Below the pieces are notes generated by a model, which worked only from the letters and a program-made list of their open reading frames with translations, was not told the origin of the DNA and did no database searches. DNA of 64,000 nucleotides from Chitinophaga pinensis (GTDB lineage Bacteria > Bacteroidota > Bacteroidia > Flavobacteriales_D > Crocinitomicaceae), in the NCBI GenBank assembly GCA_945902745.1, contig CAMDNE010000013.1:29529-93528 (forward strand), written 5' to 3'. Of the stretch, positions 26,621 through 35,577 are shown in pieces; position 1 is the first letter of the stretch, and each line of letters begins with the position of its first letter. A program made the position numbers and the translations under genes.

Positions 26621-27928
26621 ATGGGCTGTTCAAATTGCAGTAGTGAAGGAGGTACTCCTCGCGGATGTAAAAATAATGGCACTTGTAGTTCTGGAGGATG
26701 CAATAAGCTTGAGGTGTATGATTGGTTGGCAAATATTGCTTTACCTAATGGTCAAACAGCCTACGATATAGTTGAAGTTCGATTTAAAAATAGTCGAAAA
26801 AGTTTCTTTAGAAACACGAAAGGATTTAGTTTACAAGTTGGTGATGTTGTCGCTGTTGAAGCTAGTCCGGGATATGACATTGGTGTTGTATCGGTTGTTG
26901 GAGAACTTGCCAGAATTCAAGTGAAAAAGAAAGCTTCAGGGTTTAAACCAATGGAGGCAAAGAAAATTTTGAGAATTGCAACTCAAGATGATATTGATAA
27001 ATGGGTAAACGCACGATCTCTTGAAAAAGAAGTGATGTATGTTTCACGTACATTAGCCGTTAATTTAAATTTGGAGATGAAAATCTCTGATGTTGAATAT
27101 CAAGGGGATTTAACCAAAGCGACATTTTATTATACGGCAGAAACGCGAGTTGATTTCCGCCAGTTGATAAAAGACATGTCAGAAAAATTTAAAGGACGTG
27201 TGGAAATGCGCCAAATTGGTTCACGCCAAGAGGCCTCAAGACTTGGCGGAATTGGTTCTTGTGGAAGAGAATTGTGCTGTTCTACTTGGTTAACTGATTT
27301 TAGATCCGTTTCAACTTCTGCCGCACGTTACCAACAATTGTCATTGAATCCTCAAAAATTAGCAGGTCAATGTGGTAAATTGAAGTGCTGTTTAAATTAT
27401 GAATTAGACATGTATTTGGATGCTTTTAAAGCCTTTCCTAAATCAGATGTCAAACTTCAAACTGAAAAAGCGAATGCCTACCATGTTAAAACGGATGTTT
27501 TTAAACGTCAAATGTTTTATGGTTATGAAGGGGGCGTTGGTGGTTTAATTCCTTTAACTCCAGAGCGTGTTAAGGAAATAATCAAAATGAATTCTGAAGG
27601 AAAAAAACCGAAAGAATTGAATGAATATGTGATGGAGGTGGTTGTCAAAGAACCGGATTATGACAATGTTGTTGGTCAAGATAGTCTGAATAGATTTGAA
27701 CATGCTTTTAAAGCTAAGAAAAAGAAGAAAAAGCCAGGAAATAGACCAGTTGATGGTCAACCAAGAGAGAAACAACAAAATCAAAACACACCACAAGCTC
27801 AAGCTCAAGTTCCAAGAGTTGAGGGTGAGAAACCGCCAGTTTCAGCAAACAAGAGAAGAAATAAGCGGCCAAACAATAGACCAAAAGGAAACCCTAACGC
27901 AACGAATAATGAAAAGAAGGAGGAGTAA
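26621..27928 (+). CDS. ricT: PSP1-domain protein (RicT/YaaT-like)
   Basis: 435 residues. The N-terminus has a cysteine-rich patch (GCSNCSS...CKNNGTCSSGGC). The PSP1 core follows: VEVRFKNSRKSFF, GDVVAVEASPGYDIGVVS, RQIGSRQEASRLGGIGSCGRELCC, and QCGKLKCCLNYE. The paired cysteines match the Fe-S-binding sites of RicT, which in Bacillus forms a complex with RicA and RicF that works with RNase Y. Whether Bacteroidota RicT acts in RNA maturation is not established. The C-terminal 90 residues are Lys/Gln/Pro-rich and look disordered. The last 20 nt overlap the start of gldH. Confidence 0.85.
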   Translation: MGCSNCSSEGGTPRGCKNNGTCSSGGCNKLEVYDWLANIALPNGQTAYDIVEVRFKNSRKSFFRNTKGFSLQVGDVVAVEASPGYDIGVVSVVGELARIQVKKKASGFKPMEAKKILRIATQDDIDKWVNARSLEKEVMYVSRTLAVNLNLEMKISDVEYQGDLTKATFYYTAETRVDFRQLIKDMSEKFKGRVEMRQIGSRQEASRLGGIGSCGRELCCSTWLTDFRSVSTSAARYQQLSLNPQKLAGQCGKLKCCLNYELDMYLDAFKAFPKSDVKLQTEKANAYHVKTDVFKRQMFYGYEGGVGGLIPLTPERVKEIIKMNSEGKKPKELNEYVMEVVVKEPDYDNVVGQDSLNRFEHAFKAKKKKKKPGNRPVDGQPREKQQNQNTPQAQAQVPRVEGEKPPVSANKRRNKRPNNRPKGNPNATNNEKKEE

Positions 27929-28382
27929 GGCCGTTGTACTATTAAGTTTAGCATTTTTAATATCTTGTGAAAGTGCTCCTACCTTTGAAAAATCATATGT
28001 TTTCGAAAATAAGGAATGGAAGCAAGATGTAAAACCGTCTTTTACTGTTGACATAAAAGACGCAAGCAAGGACTATGATTTTGTGCTTACTTTAAGAACC
28101 ACCACAGAATATAAATACAGTAATTTGTGGGTTTATATGAATACAAAAACCCCAAATGGGGAGAAGGCGCGCGAGCCATTTGAAATAAAAATTACGAATC
28201 CTGATGGATCTTGGATTGGAAAGAAAACGGGCACTATCGTAGAGAATTCATTAAATTTTAAGAGAAGAAAACTTCCGTTGAAAGGGAAATATACTTTTAT
28301 CTTAGAACAAGGAATTACCGACTCTAAAATTGATCAGGTGCTTGATATCGGTCTAGTGGTTACCGAAGCAAAGAAACTTTAG
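27909..28382 (+). CDS. gldH: Gliding-motility lipoprotein GldH
   Basis: 157 residues from the ATG at 27909, inside the 3' end of ricT (20-nt overlap). A basic N-terminus and lipobox FLISC give a lipoprotein; the mature part begins with CESAPTFEKSYVFENKEW and has the GldH core FVLTLRTTTEYKYSNLWVY and GKYTFILEQ. In Flavobacterium johnsoniae GldH is needed for gliding and chitin use; its exact place in the motility/T9SS apparatus is unclear. A longer frame extends upstream to 27696 but runs through ricT and lacks a signal at its start. No other gld gene is recognised with confidence in the window. Confidence 0.85.
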   Translation: MKRRRSKAVVLLSLAFLISCESAPTFEKSYVFENKEWKQDVKPSFTVDIKDASKDYDFVLTLRTTTEYKYSNLWVYMNTKTPNGEKAREPFEIKITNPDGSWIGKKTGTIVENSLNFKRRKLPLKGKYTFILEQGITDSKIDQVLDIGLVVTEAKKL

Positions 28383-28384
28383 TC

Positions 28385-29071
28385 TTATTTTTTCTTCTTT
28401 TTCTTATAACTAAGGTTGTAAGCATAGTTGATAGATAAGATATGCTTCCTAGAAGGATTTGGAAGGTTTATTTTTTGATCAAGCATATAACCTATTGATA
28501 ATTCATGTGGGCTATCAAATTCCAAATCGACACCAATGAAAACACGGTATTTTGTGAATCTTTGCCCTAACGACCCATTTGTTGGATTATAAAATAATTC
28601 AATATTAATAACGGGAGAAATAAAACTGTTATTTATATCATAGGATATTTCTGGTTTCCAGCGAATTGCTTGGTCATACTCTGAGTCATAATTCGATGAA
28701 GAGATTAATCGATCAAATGAATATTGGTATCTTAATCGTGCTGAAAGAGAGAAACGATTTAGCACATATTTAAATTCAGCATTTAAATTTAAACGATTTG
28801 TAAAAGAGTAATTTCCGTATTTATTTAAAGAAAAGATTGCCCTATAATCTGCCGATGGTCGAAACCACTTCGTAACTTTATATTTGAGTGAAACTTGCGG
28901 AAAATAAATTTGATCATTCGAGCCACCAATTCGAGCGGTGAACGATCCTGCCCAATCGATTTTCTTATTTATACTTCCTTTTAATCCAATAGAAGTCCAA
29001 CTTTTACCTGAACTTTGTTGGCTAATTGATAAAAAAGGTAAACATATTGAAAACAAAAGTACACGAAACAT
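28385..29071 (-). CDS. DUF2490-type outer-membrane beta-barrel protein with a six-lysine tail
   Basis: 228 residues from the ATG at 29071, chosen because it begins a signal peptide (MFRVLLFSICLPFLSIS, then Gln) and starts 1 nt after the stop of the upstream lipoprotein gene. The mature part alternates polar and aromatic residues (LKYKVTKWFRPSADYRAIF, LNAEFKYVLNRFSLSARLRYQYS), typical of a small outer-membrane barrel of the DUF2490 group. After the last strand (SINYAYNLSY) it ends in six Lys with the same codons as the lipoprotein at 23296. The function of DUF2490 proteins is unknown to me. Confidence 0.82.
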   Translation of the reverse strand: MFRVLLFSICLPFLSISQQSSGKSWTSIGLKGSINKKIDWAGSFTARIGGSNDQIYFPQVSLKYKVTKWFRPSADYRAIFSLNKYGNYSFTNRLNLNAEFKYVLNRFSLSARLRYQYSFDRLISSSNYDSEYDQAIRWKPEISYDINNSFISPVINIELFYNPTNGSLGQRFTKYRVFIGVDLEFDSPHELSIGYMLDQKINLPNPSRKHILSINYAYNLSYKKKKKK

Positions 29072-29072
29072 G

Positions 29073-29471
29073 TTACAATTTTTTTGTGTCAATTGTTCCC
29101 AAATCAACTGTTGATTTTTTTCCTGAAATAGTTGCAGTTACCAATACTTCACTTTTACCACTTGGAACACTATTGTTATCTTCATAAACAAATATAGTGT
29201 AGTCGCCTTCTTCTAAATAGTTAAATTCAAAACTCCCATCATAGCTTGTTTTTATTCTATCATTGTAAAAAGTTTTTCCTGCACCATAAACGATATAAAC
29301 ATCTAATTCAGCACCAGGATATTCAGAAGATAACGTGCCAACTAGCGTGTATTGTTTTACATTTATGACACCTTTAATTGTTGAAGAGCCACCTTGACCC
29401 TCAATTTTTTTACAAGAGTTAAAAAAGAAAAAAGCAACTAAGATTAATGAAAGAGAAACTATTTTTTGCAT
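29073..29471 (-). CDS. Small lipoprotein with a carboxypeptidase-regulatory-like fold
   Basis: 132 residues from the ATG at 29471; a longer frame to 29522 lacks a signal peptide at its start. The lipobox is FFNSC. The mature part has a beta pattern with IKGVINVKQY, DVYIVYGAGKTFYND, TSYDGSFEFNYLEEGDYTIFVYE, which is the usual look of a CarboxypepD_reg-like/SpaA-like domain. The DUF2490 gene begins 1 nt after its stop, so the two are one operon; a lipoprotein-barrel partnership is possible. Confidence 0.78.
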   Translation of the reverse strand: MQKIVSLSLILVAFFFFNSCKKIEGQGGSSTIKGVINVKQYTLVGTLSSEYPGAELDVYIVYGAGKTFYNDRIKTSYDGSFEFNYLEEGDYTIFVYEDNNSVPSGKSEVLVTATISGKKSTVDLGTIDTKKL

Positions 29472-29625
29472 ATTATTTATACTATTAAATTTATTGAAAA
29501 ATATAGGAATACAACCATTCAACTGTTTTATTCGTCACTAAATTAGGGAATAATTTAATATTATGATAATATTAGTCTAAATTAGGTCCTGAAAAACGAC
29601 TTTTTGCAAAACTAAATACTAGAAA

Positions 29626-32600
29626 ATGAAATTAATATTTTACGCATTTATACTTTTCTCCATTTCCTTTACAGCGAGCTCTCAAGTAATTATAAATGAA
29701 TATTCTTGTTCAAATGTTAATGGAATAACAGATGCTTATGGCAACAGAGAGGACTGGGTTGAATTATACAACATGGGTGCTGCACCAGTTGATTTAACCG
29801 GTTATTATTTGTCAGATAAATCGACCAATTTGCAAAAATGGATGATTCCTAGTGGATCAATTGCAGCAAACGGATACAAAATGGTCTATTGTACAAAAAG
29901 AAATACTGTAACCGGAACACAATATCACCCAAACTTTAGTTTAACCCAAACAAGAGGGGATTGGATTATTTTAGTGAATTCTGCGTTGAATGTGTCAGAT
30001 TCAATAAAAATAGTACACATGACAAAGGCTGATAATTCTATTGGAAGGTCTACAAATGCTGCTCCTGATTGGAAATTGTTTACTACACCAACTCCAAACG
30101 CAGCCAACGTTGGAGCTCAAAACTTTTATACACCAACTCCAATTATTAGCCTTGCACCCGGTTTTTATCCAGGGGCTCAGTCTACAACAATCACTTGCTC
30201 TGATCCAACAGCAACAATACGCTATACAACTAATGGACAGAATCCAACCGCAACATCTACATTGTATTCAGGACCTATAGCTATTAACGCAACGATGGTA
30301 TTGAGAGCAGCGGCATTTAGTACGAATCAACCTTCTTTTACTGAAACAAACTCCTATTTTATAAATGTAACACACACACTTTCTGTTGTTTCAGTCTGTA
30401 GTCAAGGGGTATTTAACCTTGTGGCAAATGGCAATCAAACACCCGTTGTTGGTGCTTTTGAATTATTTGAGGACGATGGGACTTTTATTGATGAAGGCCA
30501 GGGAGATTTCAATAAACATGGCAATGACTCATGGTCTTATGATCAACGAGGATTTGACTATATAACAAGAGATGAATTTGGATATGCGGCTGGACTAGAA
30601 CATCAGATTTTTCCTGATTCACCAAGAGATCAATTTCAACGGGTTATTTTGAAACCTGCTGCAAGTGATAATTACTCTTTTGAAAATGGAGCTCATATCC
30701 GTGACGCTTTTATACATACTCTTTCTATAAGAGCCGACATGAATTTAGATGAAAGAACATGGAGACCATGTGTGGTTTATTTGAACGGCGTTTATTGGGG
30801 TGTTTATGAGATTCGTGAAAAAGCGGATGATCACGATTATACCGATTTCTATTTTGATCAAAATAAATATAATTTACAGTATTTAAAAACGTGGGGAGCA
30901 ACTTGGGAAGAATATGGTGCGCCGAATGCTCAACCAGCATGGAACTCCTTAAGAAACTTTATTTCTACCAATAATATGGGTGTACCTGCTAATTTTGCAA
31001 ATGTTGATACATTATTAAGTTGGAGATCTTTATGTGATTATTTTGTGTTTAATTCTTACGTTGTAAATCAAGACTGGTTAAATTGGAATACGGCTTGGTG
31101 GAGAGGAATGAACCCGAATGGGAACCATAGAAGATGGAGATATACGCTGTGGGACATGGATGCTACTTTTGGGCATTATATCAATTATACGGGAATTCCT
31201 GATCCAACAGCGAATGCCGATCCATGTAACGTGGAAAATTTACCAAATCCCGGAGGACAAGGACACACGGAAATTTTGGAAAAACTCATTAATGAAAACC
31301 CCGTCGTTGAGCAATATTACATTACTCGGTATATTGATTTAGTTAACACGTATTTTTCTTGTGATTACATGCTCAATCTTTTAGATAGCATGGTGGCAGA
31401 AATTGATCCCGAAATGACGGCCCAGTGTGCAACATGGGGAGGAACATATACTGGATGGCAATCAAGGGTCACGCAACTTAGGAATTTTATTACTTTACGC
31501 TGTACTGCGCTCGAACAAGGCTTAATAGATTGTTATAGTTTAACTGGGCCATATGCAACGACTTTTGATGTTTCACCTCCACTATCTGGAGAAATAAAAG
31601 TGAATTCTGTCTGGGCGCCATCCTATCCGTGGGCAACAACTTATTATGGCGGTATTTCAACAAATATTATCGCTCAACCATTACCTGGATTCATGTTTGA
31701 TCATTGGGAGTATACAACAGGACCTTTATCGAATGTTATTACTGAAGACACAAATAGCTTGAACATTACAGGTATTGAAAACATTGTAGCATTTTTTGTT
31801 CCTGATAATCCAGATATTGATGGAGATGGATGTTTAAATGTTGATGAAGTTATTGCCGGCACAAATCCAAACAATCCTGATACAGATGGAGATGGTGAAA
31901 ATGATTGTGCCGAAACAGGAATTGATCCAGCAAACCCATTAGACACTGATGGTGATGGAATAATTGATGCGTTGGAATCTTCACTTGTTGATACGGATGG
32001 AGACGGTGTAAACGATGAAACAGACCCAGCCAATACTGACCCTTGTATTCCAAACCCGAATGCTGGCCCATGTGATCAAGATGGCGATGGTTTAACAAAT
32101 ACACAAGAGACAACAGCAGGAACAAGCCCAACCAATCCAGATACGGATGGAGATGGAATTAATGACGGAGCTGAAATAACAGCCAGTTCAGACCCATTAA
32201 ACCCTTGTGATCCTGATGATTTCTTCCCAGGCTGTCAAACGGATTCAGATGGAGATGGTTTATTGGACGCTCAAGAAGGAGTTTTAGGAACAGATCCAAA
32301 TAATCCTGATACGGATGGTGATGGTCTGACTGACGGTGTTGAAGTTGGAAATGGAACAGATCCATTGGATGAATGTGATCCAAATAGTTCAGGAGTAAAT
32401 TGTATCAATGGTATTTATTTACCTTCTGGATTCTCGCCTAATGGCGCAGGGAATGCTCTAAACGAAAACTGGGCAATTATCGTAGGAAAAGATGTTAAAT
32501 CCTTCACTCTCTCTGTTTATGATCGTTGGGGGAATTTAATTTTAAAAACTACTGATAATAATTTCAAATGGGACGGCTCATATAAAGGTCAACCTTGTAA

Positions 32601-32688
32601 TGCAGGTGTTTACGCTTATATTCTTGAGGTGAATTATGTGAATGGAACAAGTGAAACGCGTTCTAATAACGTTACTTTAATTCGTTGA
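29626..32688 (+). CDS. Secreted CotH/lamin-tail protein with Ca-binding repeats and a T9SS type B domain
   Basis: 1020 residues. A signal peptide ends TASS/Q. Domains in order: lamin-tail domain (about 20-140, INEYSCSN...[11 protein letters not shown]), a CHB_HEX-like domain (170-250, [11 protein letters not shown]), a CotH kinase-like domain (270-640, [27 protein letters not shown]), a Gly-rich linker, seven or more DTDGDG-type calcium repeats (725-925), and a C-terminal CHU_C domain (928-1020, [11 protein letters not shown]...VYDRWGNLI...WDGSYKG). CotH proteins are atypical protein kinases in spore coats; the DMDATFG and REKADD segments suggest the core is kept. It should be exported by the T9SS. 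The PorP/SprF-family gene begins 3 nt after the stop. Confidence 0.88.
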   Translation: MKLIFYAFILFSISFTASSQVIINEYSCSNVNGITDAYGNREDWVELYNMGAAPVDLTGYYLSDKSTNLQKWMIPSGSIAANGYKMVYCTKRNTVTGTQYHPNFSLTQTRGDWIILVNSALNVSDSIKIVHMTKADNSIGRSTNAAPDWKLFTTPTPNAANVGAQNFYTPTPIISLAPGFYPGAQSTTITCSDPTATIRYTTNGQNPTATSTLYSGPIAINATMVLRAAAFSTNQPSFTETNSYFINVTHTLSVVSVCSQGVFNLVANGNQTPVVGAFELFEDDGTFIDEGQGDFNKHGNDSWSYDQRGFDYITRDEFGYAAGLEHQIFPDSPRDQFQRVILKPAASDNYSFENGAHIRDAFIHTLSIRADMNLDERTWRPCVVYLNGVYWGVYEIREKADDHDYTDFYFDQNKYNLQYLKTWGATWEEYGAPNAQPAWNSLRNFISTNNMGVPANFANVDTLLSWRSLCDYFVFNSYVVNQDWLNWNTAWWRGMNPNGNHRRWRYTLWDMDATFGHYINYTGIPDPTANADPCNVENLPNPGGQGHTEILEKLINENPVVEQYYITRYIDLVNTYFSCDYMLNLLDSMVAEIDPEMTAQCATWGGTYTGWQSRVTQLRNFITLRCTALEQGLIDCYSLTGPYATTFDVSPPLSGEIKVNSVWAPSYPWATTYYGGISTNIIAQPLPGFMFDHWEYTTGPLSNVITEDTNSLNITGIENIVAFFVPDNPDIDGDGCLNVDEVIAGTNPNNPDTDGDGENDCAETGIDPANPLDTDGDGIIDALESSLVDTDGDGVNDETDPANTDPCIPNPNAGPCDQDGDGLTNTQETTAGTSPTNPDTDGDGINDGAEITASSDPLNPCDPDDFFPGCQTDSDGDGLLDAQEGVLGTDPNNPDTDGDGLTDGVEVGNGTDPLDECDPNSSGVNCINGIYLPSGFSPNGAGNALNENWAIIVGKDVKSFTLSVYDRWGNLILKTTDNNFKWDGSYKGQPCNAGVYAYILEVNYVNGTSETRSNNVTLIR

Positions 32689-32691
32689 TAG

Positions 32692-33726
32692 ATGAAAAAG
32701 ATATTTTTATCGTTGTCGTTATTTTTGGTTGTAGGACTAAATGCGCAAGATTTACATTTTACGCAAACAGCTCAAACGCCATTGTTGATAAACCCAGGAG
32801 CAGCGGGTGTTTATGACGGTTGGGAACGTGTGATTGTTAATCACAGGAATCAATGGTTGGGAGCAGGAACGCAATTCATGACAACATCTATAGCTGCTGA
32901 TGTAAATTTTGGAAAGTCTCGAACAAATGATAAAGCATATGTTGGTTTAGGCCTTATGTTTTATAACGATATAGGCGGAAACTCAAAGTTTGGAAGCCAA
33001 ACTGGTTCACTAACACTAAGTGGTATTTTACCAATGGGAGGGTCTGGCCATTCATTATCCGCTGGAATTCAAGGTGGTTTTGGTTCTAGAAAAGCTGACT
33101 TCTCGAATTTGACGTTTACCTCTCAATGGAACGGAACGAGCTATGATCAAACAATTGCTTCTGGAGAAGCGAATGGGATGGCATCGTTTAGATATTTGGA
33201 CGCTTCTGCAGGAATTTATTATGTTTTCGATGGAGGGCAATCGTCGTTTAGTAGAAACAATGATTTTAAATTTCAATTTGGTGTTGGAGGTTTCCATTTG
33301 AACAAACCAGAATTGAAATATACCACAGTGACAGCTGGAAATTTGTACCGTAAATTTGTAATTCACACAAGCGTAATATCAGATATAGCGAATTCAGATT
33401 GGTCTTTTGATGCAAGTGCAGTGCAGTTTATTCAAGGGCCACACCTTGAAACGATTCTTGGTTTAATGCTAAGAAGACGTTTCCAAAATGGCACAAAAGT
33501 CACAGGATATTCACAAGATGCGTATTTTGGTTTTGGAACGTATTATAGGTTTAAAGATGCAATATCACCATCCATAATGGTTGATTTTAAAGGATTTAAA
33601 TTTGCCGTTTCTTATGATGTTACTGTTTCATCCATGCGAAAAGCATATACAGGCGGATCACTTGAATTTTCGCTTTCATATACGAATTTGAGTCACGCAT
33701 TGTTTAAGACAAGAGGAAGATTTTAA
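32692..33726 (+). CDS. PorP/SprF-family outer-membrane protein
   Basis: 344 residues. Signal peptide MKKIFLSLSLFLVVGLNA before Gln. The opening QDLHFTQ..QTPLLINPGAAGVYDGWERVIVNHRNQWLG is the family signature, followed by amphipathic beta strands to the C-terminus. Family members such as SprF are needed for secretion or surface attachment of specific T9SS type B substrates and are usually encoded next to them. Here it directly follows the CotH protein with a type B domain (3-nt gap), so that protein is the likely cargo. Confidence 0.9.
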   Translation: MKKIFLSLSLFLVVGLNAQDLHFTQTAQTPLLINPGAAGVYDGWERVIVNHRNQWLGAGTQFMTTSIAADVNFGKSRTNDKAYVGLGLMFYNDIGGNSKFGSQTGSLTLSGILPMGGSGHSLSAGIQGGFGSRKADFSNLTFTSQWNGTSYDQTIASGEANGMASFRYLDASAGIYYVFDGGQSSFSRNNDFKFQFGVGGFHLNKPELKYTTVTAGNLYRKFVIHTSVISDIANSDWSFDASAVQFIQGPHLETILGLMLRRRFQNGTKVTGYSQDAYFGFGTYYRFKDAISPSIMVDFKGFKFAVSYDVTVSSMRKAYTGGSLEFSLSYTNLSHALFKTRGRF

Positions 33727-33728
33727 TT

Positions 33729-33763
33729 GAAACCCATCTAGCAAAAAGCGGATGGGTTTTTTA
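33729..33763 (+). terminator. Terminator after the PorP/SprF gene
   Basis: GAAACCCATC pairs with GATGGGTTTT around a 14-nt loop, followed by a T tract, directly after the stop at 33726. Confidence 0.85.
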
Positions 33764-33794
33764 TTAAAAAAAGAATTTATATTAAGAAAACGGA

Positions 33795-33813
33795 CATCGA
33801 GCTTGTCGAGATG
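33795..33813 (+). repeat. GAGC-N-GTCGA loop hairpin, copy 1
   Basis: CATC-GAGCTTGTCGA-GATG: a 4-bp stem around the conserved loop pattern GAGC-N(2-4)-GTCGA. The 16-nt stretch ending in ATCGAGC also appears at 62642-62657. Located 4 nt after the stop of the minus-strand gene at 33818. Confidence 0.75.
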
Positions 33814-33817
33814 GAGT

Positions 33818-34060
33818 TTATCTTCTTACCAACGACCTGAAAAATCTGAAAATGTACTTGCGAAACAAAAACATCAAGATCAAATAAGGAAGAATCATTA
33901 AATAAAGAATTCCCGAATTAATGCTAGATCCAAAAGATGCTTCATCTAATTCACTTCCTTGTTCTGCTAATAATTTACATTGGGAACAACCTTGAGCGAT
34001 AAGCTCATTATCACCTAATACGATGAAAAATAATACGGCTAAAACAATCCATTTTTTCAT
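33818..34060 (-). CDS. Small membrane protein with an exported CxxC
   Basis: 80 residues. A signal peptide (MKKWIVLAVLFFIVLGDNELIA, then Gln), a short exported segment with GCSQCKLLAEQG, a membrane helix at about 48-67 (SGILYLMILPYLILMFLF), and a basic cytoplasmic end (RKYIFRFFRSLVRR). I recall small Bacteroidota proteins of this shape with a C-x2-C and one helix, but no assigned function. The CxxC could bind metal or form a disulfide. A TATTTTTG box ends 4 nt before the ATG, supporting that the gene is expressed. Confidence 0.72.
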   Translation of the reverse strand: MKKWIVLAVLFFIVLGDNELIAQGCSQCKLLAEQGSELDEASFGSSINSGILYLMILPYLILMFLFRKYIFRFFRSLVRR

Positions 34061-34064
34061 ACTA

Positions 34065-34072
34065 CAAAAATA
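34065..34072 (-). promoter_or_regulatory. -7 box ending 4 nt before the small membrane-protein start
   Basis: On the minus strand TATTTTTG matches TAnnTTTG, followed by TAGT and the ATG at 34060. A start from this box would make a leaderless mRNA. Confidence 0.5.
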
Positions 34073-34204
34073 CCACTTTTATTCATTAAGTATTCATTAA
34101 AGTGAAGAATTTAGAGGGAAAATCCATTTAGATTTATTAGAATTAAAAACTCCGTAGGAGAAGTTGCATAGCAAATGAAGACCAAGCGATAGTGCAGGGA
34201 AAAA

Positions 34205-34300
34205 TGTTTTTAGCGACGGATGCAGTCCGTCGTTAAAAAGACAACAAAAATCGTAATCGTTTTTGGCGTGCGTTTTTGAATAAAAACCATGACAAAAACA
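34205..34300 (+). repeat. Composite hairpin repeat, copy 1
   Basis: ATGTTTTTAGCG, then hairpin CGACGGA-TGCAG-TCCGTCG (34215-34233), then TTTTTGGCGTG (34260-34270) and ATAAAAACCATGACAAAAA. Copy 2 at 35462-35550 keeps the flanks but has a different, still paired, stem. It fills most of the 345-base gap between the genes at 34060 and 34407; a smaller hairpin CTCCGTAGGAG lies upstream near 34150. I see no gene in this gap. Confidence 0.8.
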
Positions 34301-34375
34301 AATAATTGGTGAAAGTTTTAGAGGGAACGGTAGTGATCAATGAGTGTCGTATAATTCCTAATAAGGAAATTCAAT

Positions 34376-34383
34376 TAACTTTG
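34376..34383 (+). promoter_or_regulatory. -7 box of the TPR lipoprotein gene
   Basis: TAACTTTG matches TAnnTTTG and ends 23 nt before the ATG at 34407. Confidence 0.58.
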
Positions 34384-34406
34384 TAATACCGAGCAAAAGT
34401 CAATAT

Positions 34407-35387
34407 ATGAAGTATTTAATTTTTCTAATTCCTTTTTTCTTTGTTTCCTGTTCCGACTTGAAACCAACAAAATCTCTTCCGAAAGATATTGATAGTTTAT
34501 TAGTGATGTTTCCTGACAGCCTTGAAATAATAATTCTTCATGGAAATAAAATGATCAAGGATCTAAAATTTGAAAAAGCAATGGCGGATGGAGCAAAAGC
34601 TTTTCGAATGGACAAGAACAGAATTGATGCGCGCATGTTGTATGCTGATGTGTTGAATAATCGACCGTCACGCACACCAGATGATATTGCTACAGCACAA
34701 ACACAATACAAGTACATTATAAAAAAACAAGCAAAAAACACCAAGGCCTTAATTGGATTGGCCTCAACCTACAGCCAACAAATGGATTTCGAGAAGTCAT
34801 TTAAATACATTAATATGGCTTTACGAGTTGATCCAAAATACCGAGATGCGTATGTAATGAAGGGATCCAACTACTTGTTTTTAGGAAAAAAGGATTTAGC
34901 AAAATCGTCGTATGAAACAGCAGTTCAACAAGACCCAACGTTTTATGAAGCCTATTTAATGCTTGGTTCGCTCTATCAGTCGGAAAACGATAAAATTTGC
35001 ATTGAATACTATAAAACGGCTGTGCAACTCCAACCTAAAAACCCTGAGGTGCTGTTTTCATTGGCATATGCTGAACAAATTTTTGACGAACCAGAAAATG
35101 CTATAGAGATTTACCGTCAAATGATTCGTATTGATACCTCTTTTTACCAAGCCTTGAATCAAATTGGCGTGATTAAACAATACAATTACAAAGATTTGGA
35201 CAGTGCGATTTATTATTACAATTCAGCATTGCAAACGGAACCACGTTTTGTGGAAGCATGGCACAATCTAGGAACGTGTTATGAAGGACAAGGAAATGTT
35301 ACAAGAGCGTTGCAATCATATGCTAAAGCATTGAAATACAATCCAGAATTTAAATTGTCTCGTGATAGAGCGGATGCCTTGAGATGA
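34407..35387 (+). CDS. TPR-repeat lipoprotein
   Basis: 326 residues. Lipobox FFVSC places it at a membrane facing the periplasm. Residues about 40-320 form roughly seven to eight tetratricopeptide repeats; typical units are AKNTKALIGLASTYSQQMDFEKSFKYI, DPTFYEAYLMLGSLYQSEND and EPRFVEAWHNLGTCYEGQGNVTRAL (each spans one 34-residue repeat). TPR lipoproteins act as scaffolds in envelope assembly; no specific partner is evident. It stands alone between two copies of a hairpin repeat. Confidence 0.88.
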   Translation: MKYLIFLIPFFFVSCSDLKPTKSLPKDIDSLLVMFPDSLEIIILHGNKMIKDLKFEKAMADGAKAFRMDKNRIDARMLYADVLNNRPSRTPDDIATAQTQYKYIIKKQAKNTKALIGLASTYSQQMDFEKSFKYINMALRVDPKYRDAYVMKGSNYLFLGKKDLAKSSYETAVQQDPTFYEAYLMLGSLYQSENDKICIEYYKTAVQLQPKNPEVLFSLAYAEQIFDEPENAIEIYRQMIRIDTSFYQALNQIGVIKQYNYKDLDSAIYYYNSALQTEPRFVEAWHNLGTCYEGQGNVTRALQSYAKALKYNPEFKLSRDRADALR

Positions 35388-35461
35388 TACTTATTCAATA
35401 AAGCCTACTTGAACAGTTGTTAGTTTGCCATAAGTCGAATTTATACCCCTTTAGGGGTTAT

Positions 35462-35550
35462 ATGTTTTTAGCGCTGGATGGAATCCAGCAAAAAAACATG
35501 AAATAAATCCCTTTTTGGCGTGTATTTTTGTATAAAATCATGACAAAAAG
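35462..35550 (+). repeat. Composite hairpin repeat, copy 2
   Basis: ATGTTTTTAGCG, hairpin GCTGGAT-GGA-ATCCAGC (35473-35489), then TTTTTGGCGTG and ATAAAATCATGACAAAAA. A smaller hairpin, CCCCTTTAGGGG, sits just upstream (about 35446-35457). Stem bases differ from copy 1 but pairing is kept. Confidence 0.8.
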
Positions 35551-35577
35551 ATTTTGCTGAAAGATAATTATTGAAAT

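Noticed and set aside
27696..27908. Longer N-terminus for gldH
   Set aside because: It would lie within ricT and bury the lipoprotein signal peptide; the ATG at 27909 gives a standard lipobox.
31701..32383. Open minus-strand frames opposite the calcium repeats
   Set aside because: The repeated GATGGAGATGG-type codons leave other frames open; the products are repetitive without protein-like features.
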